NCBI RefSeq assembly: GCF_022489065.1
Contig: NZ_JAKVTW010000011.1
Span: 83,951-147,950, forward strand
Direction: 5' to 3'
Length of the DNA stretch: 64,000 nt
DNA from: Vreelandella neptunia
GTDB lineage: Bacteria > Pseudomonadota > Gammaproteobacteria > Pseudomonadales > Halomonadaceae
Position 1 is the stretch's first letter; every line of letters starts with the position of its first letter. Made by a program: the position numbers and the translations under genes. The notes under the pieces were generated by a model. That model did not search any database and was not told the origin of the DNA. It was given only the letters and a program-made list of their open reading frames with translations. Below, one piece after another: positions 9,788-18,637 of this stretch.

Positions 9788-10672
9788 ATGATCACAGGCA
9801 GCATCGTCGCCCTGGCGACGCCTATGAAAGTCAATGGCGACATCGACTGGGAGGCGCTTCGTCGTCTGGTGAACTTCCATCTCGAAAATGGCACCGATGC
9901 CATTGTTGCTGCGGGCACGACAGGCGAACCAACTACCATGTCCTTTGCGGAGCACTTTGATGTAATTCGCAGCGTCGTAGAAGAGGTCAATGGCCGTATT
10001 CCGGTTATCGCTGGAACCGGGGCCAACGCCACGTCTGAAGCGGTTGAGCTGGCGCGATACGCCGGTGAAGTGGGGGCCGATTACTGTTTGTCAGTATGCC
10101 CTTACTACAACAAGCCCACCCAGGAAGGCCTCTACCAGCACTTTAAAGCGGTCGCTGAAGGCAGCAAGCTGCCGGTAATTCTGTATAACGTGCCGGGCCG
10201 CACCTGTTCTGATCTCTACAACGAAACCGTCTTACGGTTGGCTAATGTAAATAATATTATTGGCTTAAAAGACGCGACGGGGAACCTGGAGCGTGCAGAA
10301 GATCTAATCACGCGTCTGAAGGGCAGTGGCTTTATGCTCTACTCCGGCGACGATGCGACTGCCTGTGACTTTATGTTGATGGGTGGCCATGGCGATATCT
10401 CCGTTACCGCCAACGTTGCCCCCCAGGCAATGCACGATCTGTGCGCAGCTGCCGTAGCCGGTGATTCCGATAAGGCACACCAAATTAATACACGTTTGAT
10501 GCCGCTGCATACCAATCTGGGCATAGAGTCGAACCCTATCCCGGTGAAGTGGGCGCTGAATCGTATGGGCTACGCAGACGCGGGGATTCGTCTACCGCTG
10601 ACTTGGCTGTCGGAAAAATACCACGCCACGGTGAGTGAAGCGCTGCAGTTGGCAGGCGTTGTAGAGGAGTAA
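9788..10672 (+). CDS. dapA: 4-hydroxy-tetrahydrodipicolinate synthase
   Basis: DapA condenses pyruvate with aspartate semialdehyde in lysine and diaminopimelate synthesis. The 294-aa protein shows [23 protein letters not shown], the YNVPGRT motif with the catalytic Tyr, and GLKDATGNL with the Schiff-base Lys. The ATG at 9788 was chosen because GAGGAA lies 7 bases before it; an upstream GTG at 9773 would add five residues and overlap that site. bamC follows 77 bases later, the usual dapA-bamC order. Confidence 0.96.
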   Translation: MITGSIVALATPMKVNGDIDWEALRRLVNFHLENGTDAIVAAGTTGEPTTMSFAEHFDVIRSVVEEVNGRIPVIAGTGANATSEAVELARYAGEVGADYCLSVCPYYNKPTQEGLYQHFKAVAEGSKLPVILYNVPGRTCSDLYNETVLRLANVNNIIGLKDATGNLERAEDLITRLKGSGFMLYSGDDATACDFMLMGGHGDISVTANVAPQAMHDLCAAAVAGDSDKAHQINTRLMPLHTNLGIESNPIPVKWALNRMGYADAGIRLPLTWLSEKYHATVSEALQLAGVVEE

Positions 10673-10692
10673 CTCGGCGCAATACCCTTTGC

Positions 10693-10722
10693 TACCCAGC
10701 TAGCTTATCGCTGAGCTGGGTA
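10693..10722 (+). terminator. Hairpin between dapA and bamC
   Basis: TACCCAGCT (10693-10701) and AGCTGGGTA (10714-10722) form a perfect 9-bp stem with a 12-base loop. Only GATTTGTT follows, so it is more likely a partial terminator or a processing site that adjusts dapA/bamC ratios than a strong terminator. Confidence 0.4.
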
Positions 10723-10749
10723 CCTGATTTGTTGACTTAAGGTGGCTTG

Positions 10750-11733
10750 ATGAGCTCTGTGCTTGAAATACGTGCGCTTAAATGGGTTCCGCTGGCACTC
10801 GCAGCGGCTGTCGTGCTCTCTGGTTGTGCGCGAGATGGTTTTTACCACGACCGTAACCTGGACTACACCGAGGCCGCTCCGGCGCCGCCTCTAGTGTTGC
10901 CGGAGACCCGTGATGCCCAACGATACCGCGATGCGCTGCCGGTTCCTCAAGCCGCCACTCAAGGTACACGGCTTGACGAAGCGGCAGAAATTCGTCCGCC
11001 TCAATCGCTGGCTATTGGCAGTGGTCTAGAGCCTGAGTATGTTGAGCGCCGCGAAGTTGGCGACCAAACCTGGCTCGTCGTGGCCGCCGACACCGGTACG
11101 GTGTGGCCGCAGTTGGAAGAGTTTGTACGCAGCCGACAGTTGGCCGTACAGCAGAGCAGTGCTTCCCAGGGCGTTATTGTGACTTCTCAGGCGGAAATAC
11201 GCCTGCAGAGTGCACTCCGTGCGGGCAGCAGCGAAGTGCGCTGTGAGCGTGGCGGGCAAACCATGACAAGCTGTTTAGAGGCGCTGGAAAGCCACCTAAG
11301 CGCACGCAGCGCGTCTGCCAGCGTGTCCTCTTCCTGGACCGCTCAGCGCCTCACTGACGAGCAGACACTGCAAATTCGTCAGCAGGGCGACGAGTGGGAA
11401 GTGGTTATTCCGCAGCCCATTGACCGCGTATGGGCAGAGCTCAACCACTACCTGGAACTCGATTTTGCTCAGGAAGGGCAGCGTGATTTGCTGGCCGCCG
11501 ATCCGGCTAGTCACGAGTTCATGGTTGATTATATGACCGCGACTGAGCGCAATCGTAACCCGCTACAGATCGTGTTCAGTGCGGATGTTCGCAAGATGTC
11601 CCAAGAGATTCGTCTTGCCCTACAGCCTGACGGTGACCAGACGATCCTGCGTGCCATTAACGCTAGTGAGCGGGCATTTAGCGCCGACGATCAGCGCGAG
11701 CTGCTTGAGCGTGTCTCCGGCTATTTACGTTAA
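10750..11733 (+). CDS. bamC: Outer membrane assembly lipoprotein BamC
   Basis: BamC is an accessory lipoprotein of the BAM complex that inserts outer-membrane proteins. The 327-aa protein has a signal peptide with the lipobox LSGC near residue 26. A flexible region follows (a conserved unstructured segment contacts BamD in the family), then two helix-grip domains recognisable by DQTWLVVAADTGTVWPQLEEFV and EWEVVIPQPIDRVWAELNHYL. The ATG at 10750 is preceded by AAGGTGG. purC begins 32 bases after the stop, the same order as in E. coli relatives. Confidence 0.9.
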   Translation: MSSVLEIRALKWVPLALAAAVVLSGCARDGFYHDRNLDYTEAAPAPPLVLPETRDAQRYRDALPVPQAATQGTRLDEAAEIRPPQSLAIGSGLEPEYVERREVGDQTWLVVAADTGTVWPQLEEFVRSRQLAVQQSSASQGVIVTSQAEIRLQSALRAGSSEVRCERGGQTMTSCLEALESHLSARSASASVSSSWTAQRLTDEQTLQIRQQGDEWEVVIPQPIDRVWAELNHYLELDFAQEGQRDLLAADPASHEFMVDYMTATERNRNPLQIVFSADVRKMSQEIRLALQPDGDQTILRAINASERAFSADDQRELLERVSGYLR

Positions 11734-11765
11734 TTTGTTGATCCTTGACCCCTTACGGAGCCCCC

Positions 11766-12482
11766 ATGGAAAAGCGCCAAGAACTCTACGCCGGTAAGGC
11801 GAAATCTGTGTATACCACCGACGATCCGGATTTGTTGGTGCTCAATTTTCGTGATGACACCAGCGCCTTTGATGGCAAAAAAATGGAGTCGCTGGCCCGC
11901 AAGGGGATGGTCAATAATATCTTTAACGCCTTCATTATGGAGCGGCTGCAGGAAGCGGGTATTCCCACCCACTTTGAAAAGCAGCTCTCCAACACGGAAA
12001 GCCTGGTCAAAAAGATGCAGATGATTCCGGTGGAGTGCGTAGTGCGCAATATCGCCGCCGGTGGTTTGGTAAAACGGCTAGGCGTGGAAGAGGGTATTGC
12101 CCTAACGCCGCCTACCTTCGAGCTGTTCTTGAAGAACGACGAGAAGGGCGACCCGATGATCAATGAGTCTCTGGCCGAGACCTTTGGTTGGGCGACCCCT
12201 GAGCAGTTGGCTAAGATGAAAACATTAACCTTCAAGGTTAATCATATTCTCAAAGCGCTGTTCGCCGATGGCGATATGCTGCTGGTGGATTATAAGCTTG
12301 AGTTTGGTGTGTACAAAGGCGAGGTTGTGCTGGGGGATGAGTTCTCCCCTGATGGCTGCCGCCTATGGGATGCCAATACTCGTGAAAAACTGGATAAGGA
12401 TCGTTTCCGTCAAGGGCTAGGCGGCGTGATCGAGGCCTACGAAGAAGTAGGCCGTCGTCTGGGGATTACCTTTCCCGCTTAA
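11766..12482 (+). CDS. purC: SAICAR synthetase
   Basis: PurC joins aspartate to CAIR with ATP in purine synthesis. The 238-aa protein shows [32 protein letters not shown] and [20 protein letters not shown], all diagnostic of the bacterial type. The ATG at 11766 has ACGGAG 5 bases upstream and gives the standard length; the frame also opens at a TTG 21 bases earlier, which is unlikely. Confidence 0.96.
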   Translation: MEKRQELYAGKAKSVYTTDDPDLLVLNFRDDTSAFDGKKMESLARKGMVNNIFNAFIMERLQEAGIPTHFEKQLSNTESLVKKMQMIPVECVVRNIAAGGLVKRLGVEEGIALTPPTFELFLKNDEKGDPMINESLAETFGWATPEQLAKMKTLTFKVNHILKALFADGDMLLVDYKLEFGVYKGEVVLGDEFSPDGCRLWDANTREKLDKDRFRQGLGGVIEAYEEVGRRLGITFPA

Positions 12483-12497
12483 GTCATTATCATTGGC

Positions 12498-13235
12498 TTA
12501 TTGCTCGGCGTAAGGTTCGATAGCCATCACCTCCAAGGTGGTGGCTTCGTCTTTTAGGCAAGCACGAAACTGAACGTCCACATCCCGCAGCCTGACCCCA
12601 TAAAGTCGACCTGACGCGCTATCTTTTTGCTGGTAGGCGGGTCTTGGGTCTTGGCTTAGTACCTGCTCTATTAGGGCATGCAGAGTAGCGCTATCTGAGC
12701 GTTGGGCGAGGGAGTCCAGTGCTGCTGGGTGGAACGACACCGGCATCAGTGACGGGGTCTGGGGGGCGAAGCCGGCCTGTGCGTTGGGCTGAGATTCGGC
12801 CCAGGGTAGGTAGGGTTTGATATCAACGACAGGCGTACCGCTGACCAAGTCGCAGCCCTGTAACGTCAAAACCACGCCTTGCTGCGTGTTGATGCCCACG
12901 AGTCGCACCAGTGACAGTCCCAGGCGGTTAGGGCGGTGGGTGCTGCGACTGGCAAATACGCCCACTTTTTTATTGCCGCCCAAACGGGGTGGTCTGACCA
13001 GTGGCGACCAGCGATCAGGGCTCTGGTGAAATATGAAACTCAGCCACAGATGGCTAAAATCTTCTAGGCCGCGCACCGCGAGCGGATCGTTATAGGGGGG
13101 CGCGAGCACCAGCCTGGCGCTAGCGGCGGGGGCGAGCCCCGGTTGGCGCGGAATGCCGAACTTATCCGGGTAGTCGCTCATTACGTGGCCAATGGGCCTC
13201 AGCGCAAAGTGCTCGCTGTTAGGGGCATCGTCCAT
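12498..13235 (-). CDS. trmO: tRNA (N6-threonylcarbamoyladenosine37-N6)-methyltransferase
   Basis: TrmO methylates t6A37 of tRNA using S-adenosylmethionine. The 245-aa product carries the family landmarks PIGHVMSDYPDKFGIPRQPG, PYNDPLAVRGLEDFSHLWL, VRPPRLGGNKKVGVFASRSTHRPN, GTPVVDIKPYLPWAES and QDPRPAY. The frame extends 61 codons upstream through a hydrophobic stretch with no counterpart in the family. The ATG at 13235, with AAGG upstream and E. coli-like length, is therefore preferred. A membrane-anchored longer form from 13418 cannot be excluded. Confidence 0.88.
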   Translation of the reverse strand: MDDAPNSEHFALRPIGHVMSDYPDKFGIPRQPGLAPAASARLVLAPPYNDPLAVRGLEDFSHLWLSFIFHQSPDRWSPLVRPPRLGGNKKVGVFASRSTHRPNRLGLSLVRLVGINTQQGVVLTLQGCDLVSGTPVVDIKPYLPWAESQPNAQAGFAPQTPSLMPVSFHPAALDSLAQRSDSATLHALIEQVLSQDPRPAYQQKDSASGRLYGVRLRDVDVQFRACLKDEATTLEVMAIEPYAEQ

Positions 13236-13447
13236 CACACTGCCTTTTGCTAAGGTGAAACTGCGTAGGGTTGGTCCCCGTCGTATAAAGCGTAGTAAGA
13301 AGCCAAGTAGTAAGCTGCCAAAGAGTAAGAAGCCAAACAGTATAATGCAGGCCAACGGCTTAAGCGTGACCAAATAGGGTGCGATCGAATGCGGCGTGAT
13401 CGAATAGTCATTGACCAAATGTTAGTTGAACAGCTCAAAGGTGATGC

Positions 13448-13972
13448 ATGAGTAATACCGAGGAGCAGCAGGCGCCAACCAGTGCGCGGATTATGTATCG
13501 CGCGGCGCTAGCACGTGATGCCGCCGATCAGGCAGAAGTGTTTTACCACGCCGTCATGCAGGGGGCTGCCACGCACTACACGCTGGATGAGCGGCGGGCC
13601 TGGGCCAATGCGTTGCCACGGGAAGGCAGTGCGTGGAGAGTGCGCCAAGCGCTCTACACCACGTTGATTGCTACCTGTGATGGGCGTTGCGTGGGTTTTC
13701 TGGAGCTAGATTTAGCTGATGGTCGGGTTGAAACGCTCTACGTTTGGCCCTCTTTAACCGGCCGCGGCATTGGCACCACGCTGCTGGTACATGCTGAGCG
13801 CTTGCTGCTAGAACAAGGGCTGGGACGGGTGGAAATAGAAGCCAGTTCGTTGCTTTATGAGCGCCTGATGCGCCGTGGTTGGGAAAACCACGGCGAGGAG
13901 TGGGTCGAGCGAAGCGGGGAACGGCTACAGCGTTATAAGCTTTCGAAACCACTCAATGCCGTCGAAACGTAA
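13448..13972 (+). CDS. GNAT-family N-acetyltransferase
   Basis: The 174-aa protein holds the GNAT acetyl-CoA loop and neighbours: CVGFLELDLADGRVETLYVWPSLTGRGIGTTLL, with R/Q-x-x-G-x-G/A in the form GRGIG near residue 112. A C-terminal strand follows (MRRGWENHGEEWVE). Members acetylate amines of proteins, antibiotics or small molecules; the substrate is unknown. The start ATG 13448 has AAAGGTG upstream. It is convergent with nadC with only six bases between the stops. Confidence 0.85.
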   Translation: MSNTEEQQAPTSARIMYRAALARDAADQAEVFYHAVMQGAATHYTLDERRAWANALPREGSAWRVRQALYTTLIATCDGRCVGFLELDLADGRVETLYVWPSLTGRGIGTTLLVHAERLLLEQGLGRVEIEASSLLYERLMRRGWENHGEEWVERSGERLQRYKLSKPLNAVET

Positions 13973-13978
13973 GTAGAG

Positions 13979-14833
13979 TTACACGCTATAGCTGCGGGTA
14001 ATGCGCATGGAGAGATCGATTGAGGCGATATCCTTGGTCAGTGCGCCGCTTGAGATACAGTCAACGCCGGTATCGGCGATGGCTCGTAGCGTAGCGTCGT
14101 CAACATTGCCCGAAGCTTCCAGGGTGGCTCGGCCACCATTAATTTCGACCGCAACGTGCAGGTCTTCAATGGCAAAATTGTCGAGCATAATAATGTCGGC
14201 ACCTGCCGCCAGCGCCAAGTCCAGCTCTTCAAAGGTCTCCACCTCGACCTCAACCGGTAGGTCGCTGGCTAACTTGCGCGCTTGCGTAACCGCCGCCTGA
14301 ATGCCGCCACAGGCAGCAATATGGTTCTCTTTGATCAGAAAAGCGTCCCACAGGCCAATGCGATGGTTATGTCCGCCACCGCAGGTGACTGCATATTTTT
14401 GCGCCAAGCGCATGCCGGGCAGTGTTTTGCGGGTATCCAGCAGGCGTACGCCGGTGCCTTCAATCAAATCCACGTAAGCGCGGGTGGCGGTGGCAGTGGC
14501 CGACAGCGTTTGCAGTACATTCAGCGCTGCACGCTCTCCCGTCAGCAGGGTGCGGGCGGGGCCTTCCAGGGTTAAGAAACACTGCCCGGCCTCAAGCTTG
14601 TCGCCGTCGGCGGCCTGCCAGTGAAGGCTGACTCGGCTATCCAGGCGGCGAAACAGTTCGTCCACCCAGGCAGCACCGCAGAGAACCGCGGGCTCACGGG
14701 TAATGATGTCGGCGGTGGCCCACTGGTGTTCAGGGATCAATTGCGCGGTAATATCACCCGGGCCAACGTCTTCGGCTAGCAGGCGAGCAGCGCTGGCGCG
14801 GATTTCTTCTGCAAGAGCGGATTGATAATGCAT
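13979..14833 (-). CDS. nadC: Nicotinate-nucleotide pyrophosphorylase (carboxylating)
   Basis: NadC converts quinolinate and PRPP to nicotinate mononucleotide, the step after NadA. The 284-aa protein shows [57 protein letters not shown] and [17 protein letters not shown], which carry the phosphate-binding and catalytic residues. The ATG at 14833 gives the normal length; upstream in-frame codons read through the ampD promoter region. It is divergent from ampD, as in Pseudomonas and E. coli relatives. Confidence 0.95.
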   Translation of the reverse strand: MHYQSALAEEIRASAARLLAEDVGPGDITAQLIPEHQWATADIITREPAVLCGAAWVDELFRRLDSRVSLHWQAADGDKLEAGQCFLTLEGPARTLLTGERAALNVLQTLSATATATRAYVDLIEGTGVRLLDTRKTLPGMRLAQKYAVTCGGGHNHRIGLWDAFLIKENHIAACGGIQAAVTQARKLASDLPVEVEVETFEELDLALAAGADIIMLDNFAIEDLHVAVEINGGRATLEASGNVDDATLRAIADTGVDCISSGALTKDIASIDLSMRITRSYSV

Positions 14834-14938
14834 GGCTGTGAGTTCTCTGAACGTCGTCAAGTGTGACCCGCAGTATAGAGAAAAAGAGCGGCGAAAGAGA
14901 GCAGTGAAAAGAGCGCTAACGGAGAGGAGCCCCTGCCC

Positions 14939-15520
14939 ATGGAAGAGAAACAACCCCATAGCGGTTGGTGGGAAAATGCCCGAAAAGTTGAATCCCCCAA
15001 CTGTGATACTAGGCCTGAAGGTGAGGTGTCGCTGTTAGTGATACATGCCATCAGTTTGCCCCCAGGGCAGTTTAGCGGGACAGCGATTGAGGCGCTGTTT
15101 ACTAATCAACTAGAGGGAAAAGAGCACCCCTTTTTTGCTGAAATTTCTCATTTAAGAGTATCAGCACATTTGCTGATACGCCGCGACGGTGAGTGCGTGC
15201 AGTTCGTGGATACGGATCAGCGGGCATGGCATGCCGGGCGCTCCTGCTGGTGGGATGCCCACCACGGTAAGTGGCGCACGGCGCTCAATGATTTCTCGGT
15301 AGGCATTGAGCTTGAAGGAGATGATGTTACTCCCTACAGCAAAGCTCAATATAACGCTCTGATAGAGGCCTTCGTATGGCTAATGGCACGTTATCCTCAG
15401 CTTGATACTTCCCGTATTACTAGCCATGCCTATGTGGCGCCATTGCGCAAAACAGACCCCGGTCCGGCGTTTGATTGGGCGTATTTTTATCAGCGGCTTA
15501 GAGCCCGAACTGAGCGTTAA
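14939..15520 (+). CDS. ampD: 1,6-anhydro-N-acetylmuramyl-L-alanine amidase
   Basis: AmpD cleaves the stem peptide from anhydro-muropeptides in the cytoplasm during wall recycling, which lowers AmpR-driven beta-lactamase expression. The 193-aa protein has [14 protein letters not shown] with the first zinc His, [33 protein letters not shown], and [18 protein letters not shown] with the second His and the Asp ligand. All catalytic positions appear present. The start ATG has GGAGAGGAG upstream. No ampE follows; aceE comes next after 386 bases. Confidence 0.93.
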   Translation: MEEKQPHSGWWENARKVESPNCDTRPEGEVSLLVIHAISLPPGQFSGTAIEALFTNQLEGKEHPFFAEISHLRVSAHLLIRRDGECVQFVDTDQRAWHAGRSCWWDAHHGKWRTALNDFSVGIELEGDDVTPYSKAQYNALIEAFVWLMARYPQLDTSRITSHAYVAPLRKTDPGPAFDWAYFYQRLRARTER

Positions 15521-15906
15521 TGTGCCGATTAAGTGATTAACCGGCAACGAAATAAAACGGTAGTTTAATTACACTCGTGCGCTAATTAATGGTTCTCATT
15601 AAAGCACTATGCTTTGCTTATGTTGCAGTGCAATAGTTTGTTTTCGATAGGCTTTTCCGCTGCGACAGAATTGGCAGCGTGGCGACTTTGCGGTATCTTC
15701 GCATATACAAAAGGCTAACTTTTACGACATTTGTGTAGCTTTACTACATCGACATGTACGTAGCTTGTTGAATGTAGAGCTAAAACCCCTATCCGGCGTT
15801 TAATCACCGGCTGAATGTTGGCGCGTGGTGGAGTTCCACACCGCCGCCCCAGGCCCTTCAGGGTAGCGGGGCTAATTGTCATTTATCGTCATTCGGAGAG
15901 ACCTCT
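15521..15906. promoter_or_regulatory. aceEF leader and promoter region
   Basis: This 386-base gene-free stretch precedes the pyruvate dehydrogenase operon. TGTAGctttaCTACA (15734-15748) is a small palindrome that could be an operator. GCCCC (15846-15850) and GGGGC (15868-15872) enclose CCCTtcAGGG, giving a two-layer hairpin about 30 bases before the ribosome site GGAGAG. No PdhR-type site was recognised, and the functional meaning is inferred. Confidence 0.4.
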
Positions 15907-18579
15907 ATGAGTCTGGAGACAAGAGAAGATCTCGATCCGATCGAAACTACGGAATGGATTGATTCCCTAGAGTCGGTATTGGATCGTGAGGGCGAAGATC
16001 GTGCCCGCTACCTGATGACCCGCCTGGCGGATCGCCTGCGCCGGGACGGGATGAAGGTACCCTTCTCGGTGACAACCCCGCACCGTAATACGATCCCGGT
16101 TCACCGCGAAGCACCGATGCCTGGCGACCTGTTCATGGAACGTCGTATTCGCTCCTTGATCCGTTACAACGCTATTGCACAGGTTATTCGTAATAACCGC
16201 GCAAACCCGGGCCTGGGCGGTCACATTGCCAGCTTTATGTCATCTGCCACGCTGTATGACGTAGGCTTTAACCACTTTTTCCGCGCCGCAAAAGACGATT
16301 TTGCTGGTGACTTAATTTACATCCAAGGCCATGTGGCGCCAGGCATTTATGCTCGCTCTTACTTGGAAGGCCGCCTGTCGGAAGAGCAGATGGACAAGTT
16401 CCGCCAGGAAGTTGATGGCGATGGTCTGTCTTCTTACCCGCACCCATGGCTAATGCCGGACTACTGGCAATTCCCTACCGTCTCCATGGGCCTAGGCCCC
16501 ATCCAGGCGATCTATCAAGCCCACGTGATGAAGTACCTGCATCACCGTGAGCTGAAAGACATGCACGACCGTAAGATCTGGTGCTTTATGGGTGACGGCG
16601 AGTGTGACGAGCCGGAATCCTTAGGTGCTATTTCGCTGGCAGGTCGTGAAAACCTCGACAATCTGATCTTCGTGATCAACTGTAACCTGCAGCGCCTTGA
16701 CGGACCTGTGCGCGGCAACTCGCGGGTGATGGACGAATTCGAAGGCGTCTTCCGTGGTGCCGGCTGGAACGTGATTAAGGTCGTTTGGGGCCGTCACTGG
16801 GATCCGTTGTTCGAGAAGGATAAGAAAGGAATCCTTCAGAAGCGTATGGACGAAGCGGTCGACGGTGAGTACCAGAACTACAAAGCCAACGGCGGTGCGT
16901 ATACCCGCGAGCACTTCTTTGGTAAGTATCCAGAAACCGAAGCGATGGTCAAAGACCTCTCTGACGACGATATCTGGAAGCTCAACCGCGGTGGCCACGA
17001 CCCCTTCAAGGTTTACGCGGCTTACAACGAGGCGGTCAACACGTCTAACGGCAAGCCCACGGTAATCTTGGCGCATACCGTTAAAGGTTACGGCATGGGT
17101 AGCGGCGATGGCGAAGCAGCCAACGAAGCGCACCAGGTTAAGAGCATGGAGCACGAAGCGCTCAAAACCTTCCGTGATCGCTTTGGTATCCCATTGACCG
17201 ACGAGCAGCTTAAAGACGTGCCTTACTACAAGCCGGAAGATGATTCTCCTGAGCTTAAGTACATGCATCTGCAGCGTGAGCGCTTAAATGGCTACCTGCC
17301 AAGTCGTCGTAGTGACTTCGACGCGCTGGAAATTCCGACCCTGGAAGATAAAACCTTTGCCTCGCAAATGGTTGGCTCAAAAGGCCGTGAAGTCTCCACC
17401 ACCATGTCTTTTGTGCGGGTACTCAATGGCTTGGTTAAGGATAAGACCCTTGGCAAGCTGGTCGTGCCGATTATCCCTGATGAAGCACGTACCTTCGGTA
17501 TGGAAGGTATGTTCCGTCAGTTAGGTATTTATACCGCCGAAGGTCAGAAATATGAGCCGGTGGATAAAGGCCAGATCATGTACTACCGCGAGGACCAGAA
17601 AGGCCAGGTTCTTGAAGAAGGTATTACTGAAGCGGGTGCGATGTCTGCCTGGATTGCTGCGGCCACTTCCTACAGCAACAACCACGTCACGCTACTGCCG
17701 TTCTATATCTACTACTCCATGTTTGGTTTCCAGCGTATTGGTGACTTGGCGTGGGCGGCGGGTGACCTGCAAGCGCGCGGCTTTATGGTTGGCGGCACCG
17801 CAGGGCGCACTACGCTCAATGGCGAAGGCTTACAGCATCAGGATGGTCACAGCCTGATTCAGGCCTCCACCATTCCTAACTGCCGTAGCTATGACCCGAC
17901 CTACGCGCATGAAGTGGCGGTGATCGTTCAGGATGGTTTGAAGCGCATGTTCACCGATAAGGAGAACTGCTTCTACTACCTCACGGTGATGAACGAGAAC
18001 TACGAGCACCCAGCGCTAGAAAATGTACCCGCCGACGACATCGTCAAGGGCATGTATCTGCTGCGTGAAACTCAAGGTGACAAAGGGCGCGTTCAACTGC
18101 TTGGTTCAGGCACTATTCTACGCGAAGTAGAAGCTGCCGCTGAGCTGCTGGCTAACGATTGGGGTATCGGTGCCGATATCTGGAGCGTTACCAGCTTTAA
18201 CGAGCTACGCCGTGAAGCCTTGCTGTTGGATCGTGAAGCCTTCTTGAATCCGGACGCTGAAGCGCTTAAGCCCCACGTCACTAAGTGCCTGGAAGGGCGC
18301 GATGGCCCGGTTATCGCTTCAACCGATTACATGAAGCTGTATGCCGATCAAGTACGCGCCTGGGTGCCGGGTGACTACACTGTACTGGGTACTGATGGCT
18401 TTGGCCGTTCAGATACTCGTGTGAAGCTGCGTTACTTCTTTGAAGTAGATCGCCACTTCGTAACTGTCGCCGCGCTGCGCGCGCTGGCTGATCGTGGCGA
18501 GATTGATCGCAAGCTTGTCGGCGAAGCGCTGAAGAAGTACGGCATTGACGCCAATAAGCCTAACCCGCTGACTAGCTAA
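15907..18579 (+). CDS. aceE: Pyruvate dehydrogenase E1 component, homodimeric
   Basis: E1 decarboxylates pyruvate with thiamine diphosphate and acetylates the lipoyl groups of E2. The 890-aa protein has the full length of the homodimeric type. Landmarks are GHIASFMSSATLYDVGFNHFF and the ThDP motif GDGECDEPESLGAISLAGREN..NCN around residues 232-262. YNPxxAHE-like contacts lie in the C-terminal half (TAGRTTLNGEGLQHQDGHS). aceF starts 58 bases later with its own strong ribosome site; the two form one operon. No lpd gene follows, so E3 is encoded elsewhere. Confidence 0.97.
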   Translation: MSLETREDLDPIETTEWIDSLESVLDREGEDRARYLMTRLADRLRRDGMKVPFSVTTPHRNTIPVHREAPMPGDLFMERRIRSLIRYNAIAQVIRNNRANPGLGGHIASFMSSATLYDVGFNHFFRAAKDDFAGDLIYIQGHVAPGIYARSYLEGRLSEEQMDKFRQEVDGDGLSSYPHPWLMPDYWQFPTVSMGLGPIQAIYQAHVMKYLHHRELKDMHDRKIWCFMGDGECDEPESLGAISLAGRENLDNLIFVINCNLQRLDGPVRGNSRVMDEFEGVFRGAGWNVIKVVWGRHWDPLFEKDKKGILQKRMDEAVDGEYQNYKANGGAYTREHFFGKYPETEAMVKDLSDDDIWKLNRGGHDPFKVYAAYNEAVNTSNGKPTVILAHTVKGYGMGSGDGEAANEAHQVKSMEHEALKTFRDRFGIPLTDEQLKDVPYYKPEDDSPELKYMHLQRERLNGYLPSRRSDFDALEIPTLEDKTFASQMVGSKGREVSTTMSFVRVLNGLVKDKTLGKLVVPIIPDEARTFGMEGMFRQLGIYTAEGQKYEPVDKGQIMYYREDQKGQVLEEGITEAGAMSAWIAAATSYSNNHVTLLPFYIYYSMFGFQRIGDLAWAAGDLQARGFMVGGTAGRTTLNGEGLQHQDGHSLIQASTIPNCRSYDPTYAHEVAVIVQDGLKRMFTDKENCFYYLTVMNENYEHPALENVPADDIVKGMYLLRETQGDKGRVQLLGSGTILREVEAAAELLANDWGIGADIWSVTSFNELRREALLLDREAFLNPDAEALKPHVTKCLEGRDGPVIASTDYMKLYADQVRAWVPGDYTVLGTDGFGRSDTRVKLRYFFEVDRHFVTVAALRALADRGEIDRKLVGEALKKYGIDANKPNPLTS

Positions 18580-18637
18580 ACCGCTGCCCGGTGGGTGAAT
18601 GCCCACCGGCTCGATCCGATTTGGAAGGAGCGCGACC

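Noticed and set aside
12498..13418. Longer TrmO with an N-terminal membrane segment
   Set aside because: The family has no such extension and an internal ATG with a ribosome site gives the normal length. It is kept only as a possibility in the trmO entry.
16621..17268. 215-residue minus-strand frame inside aceE
   Set aside because: It is a complement shadow of the highly expressed aceE codons, with no ribosome site or family pattern.
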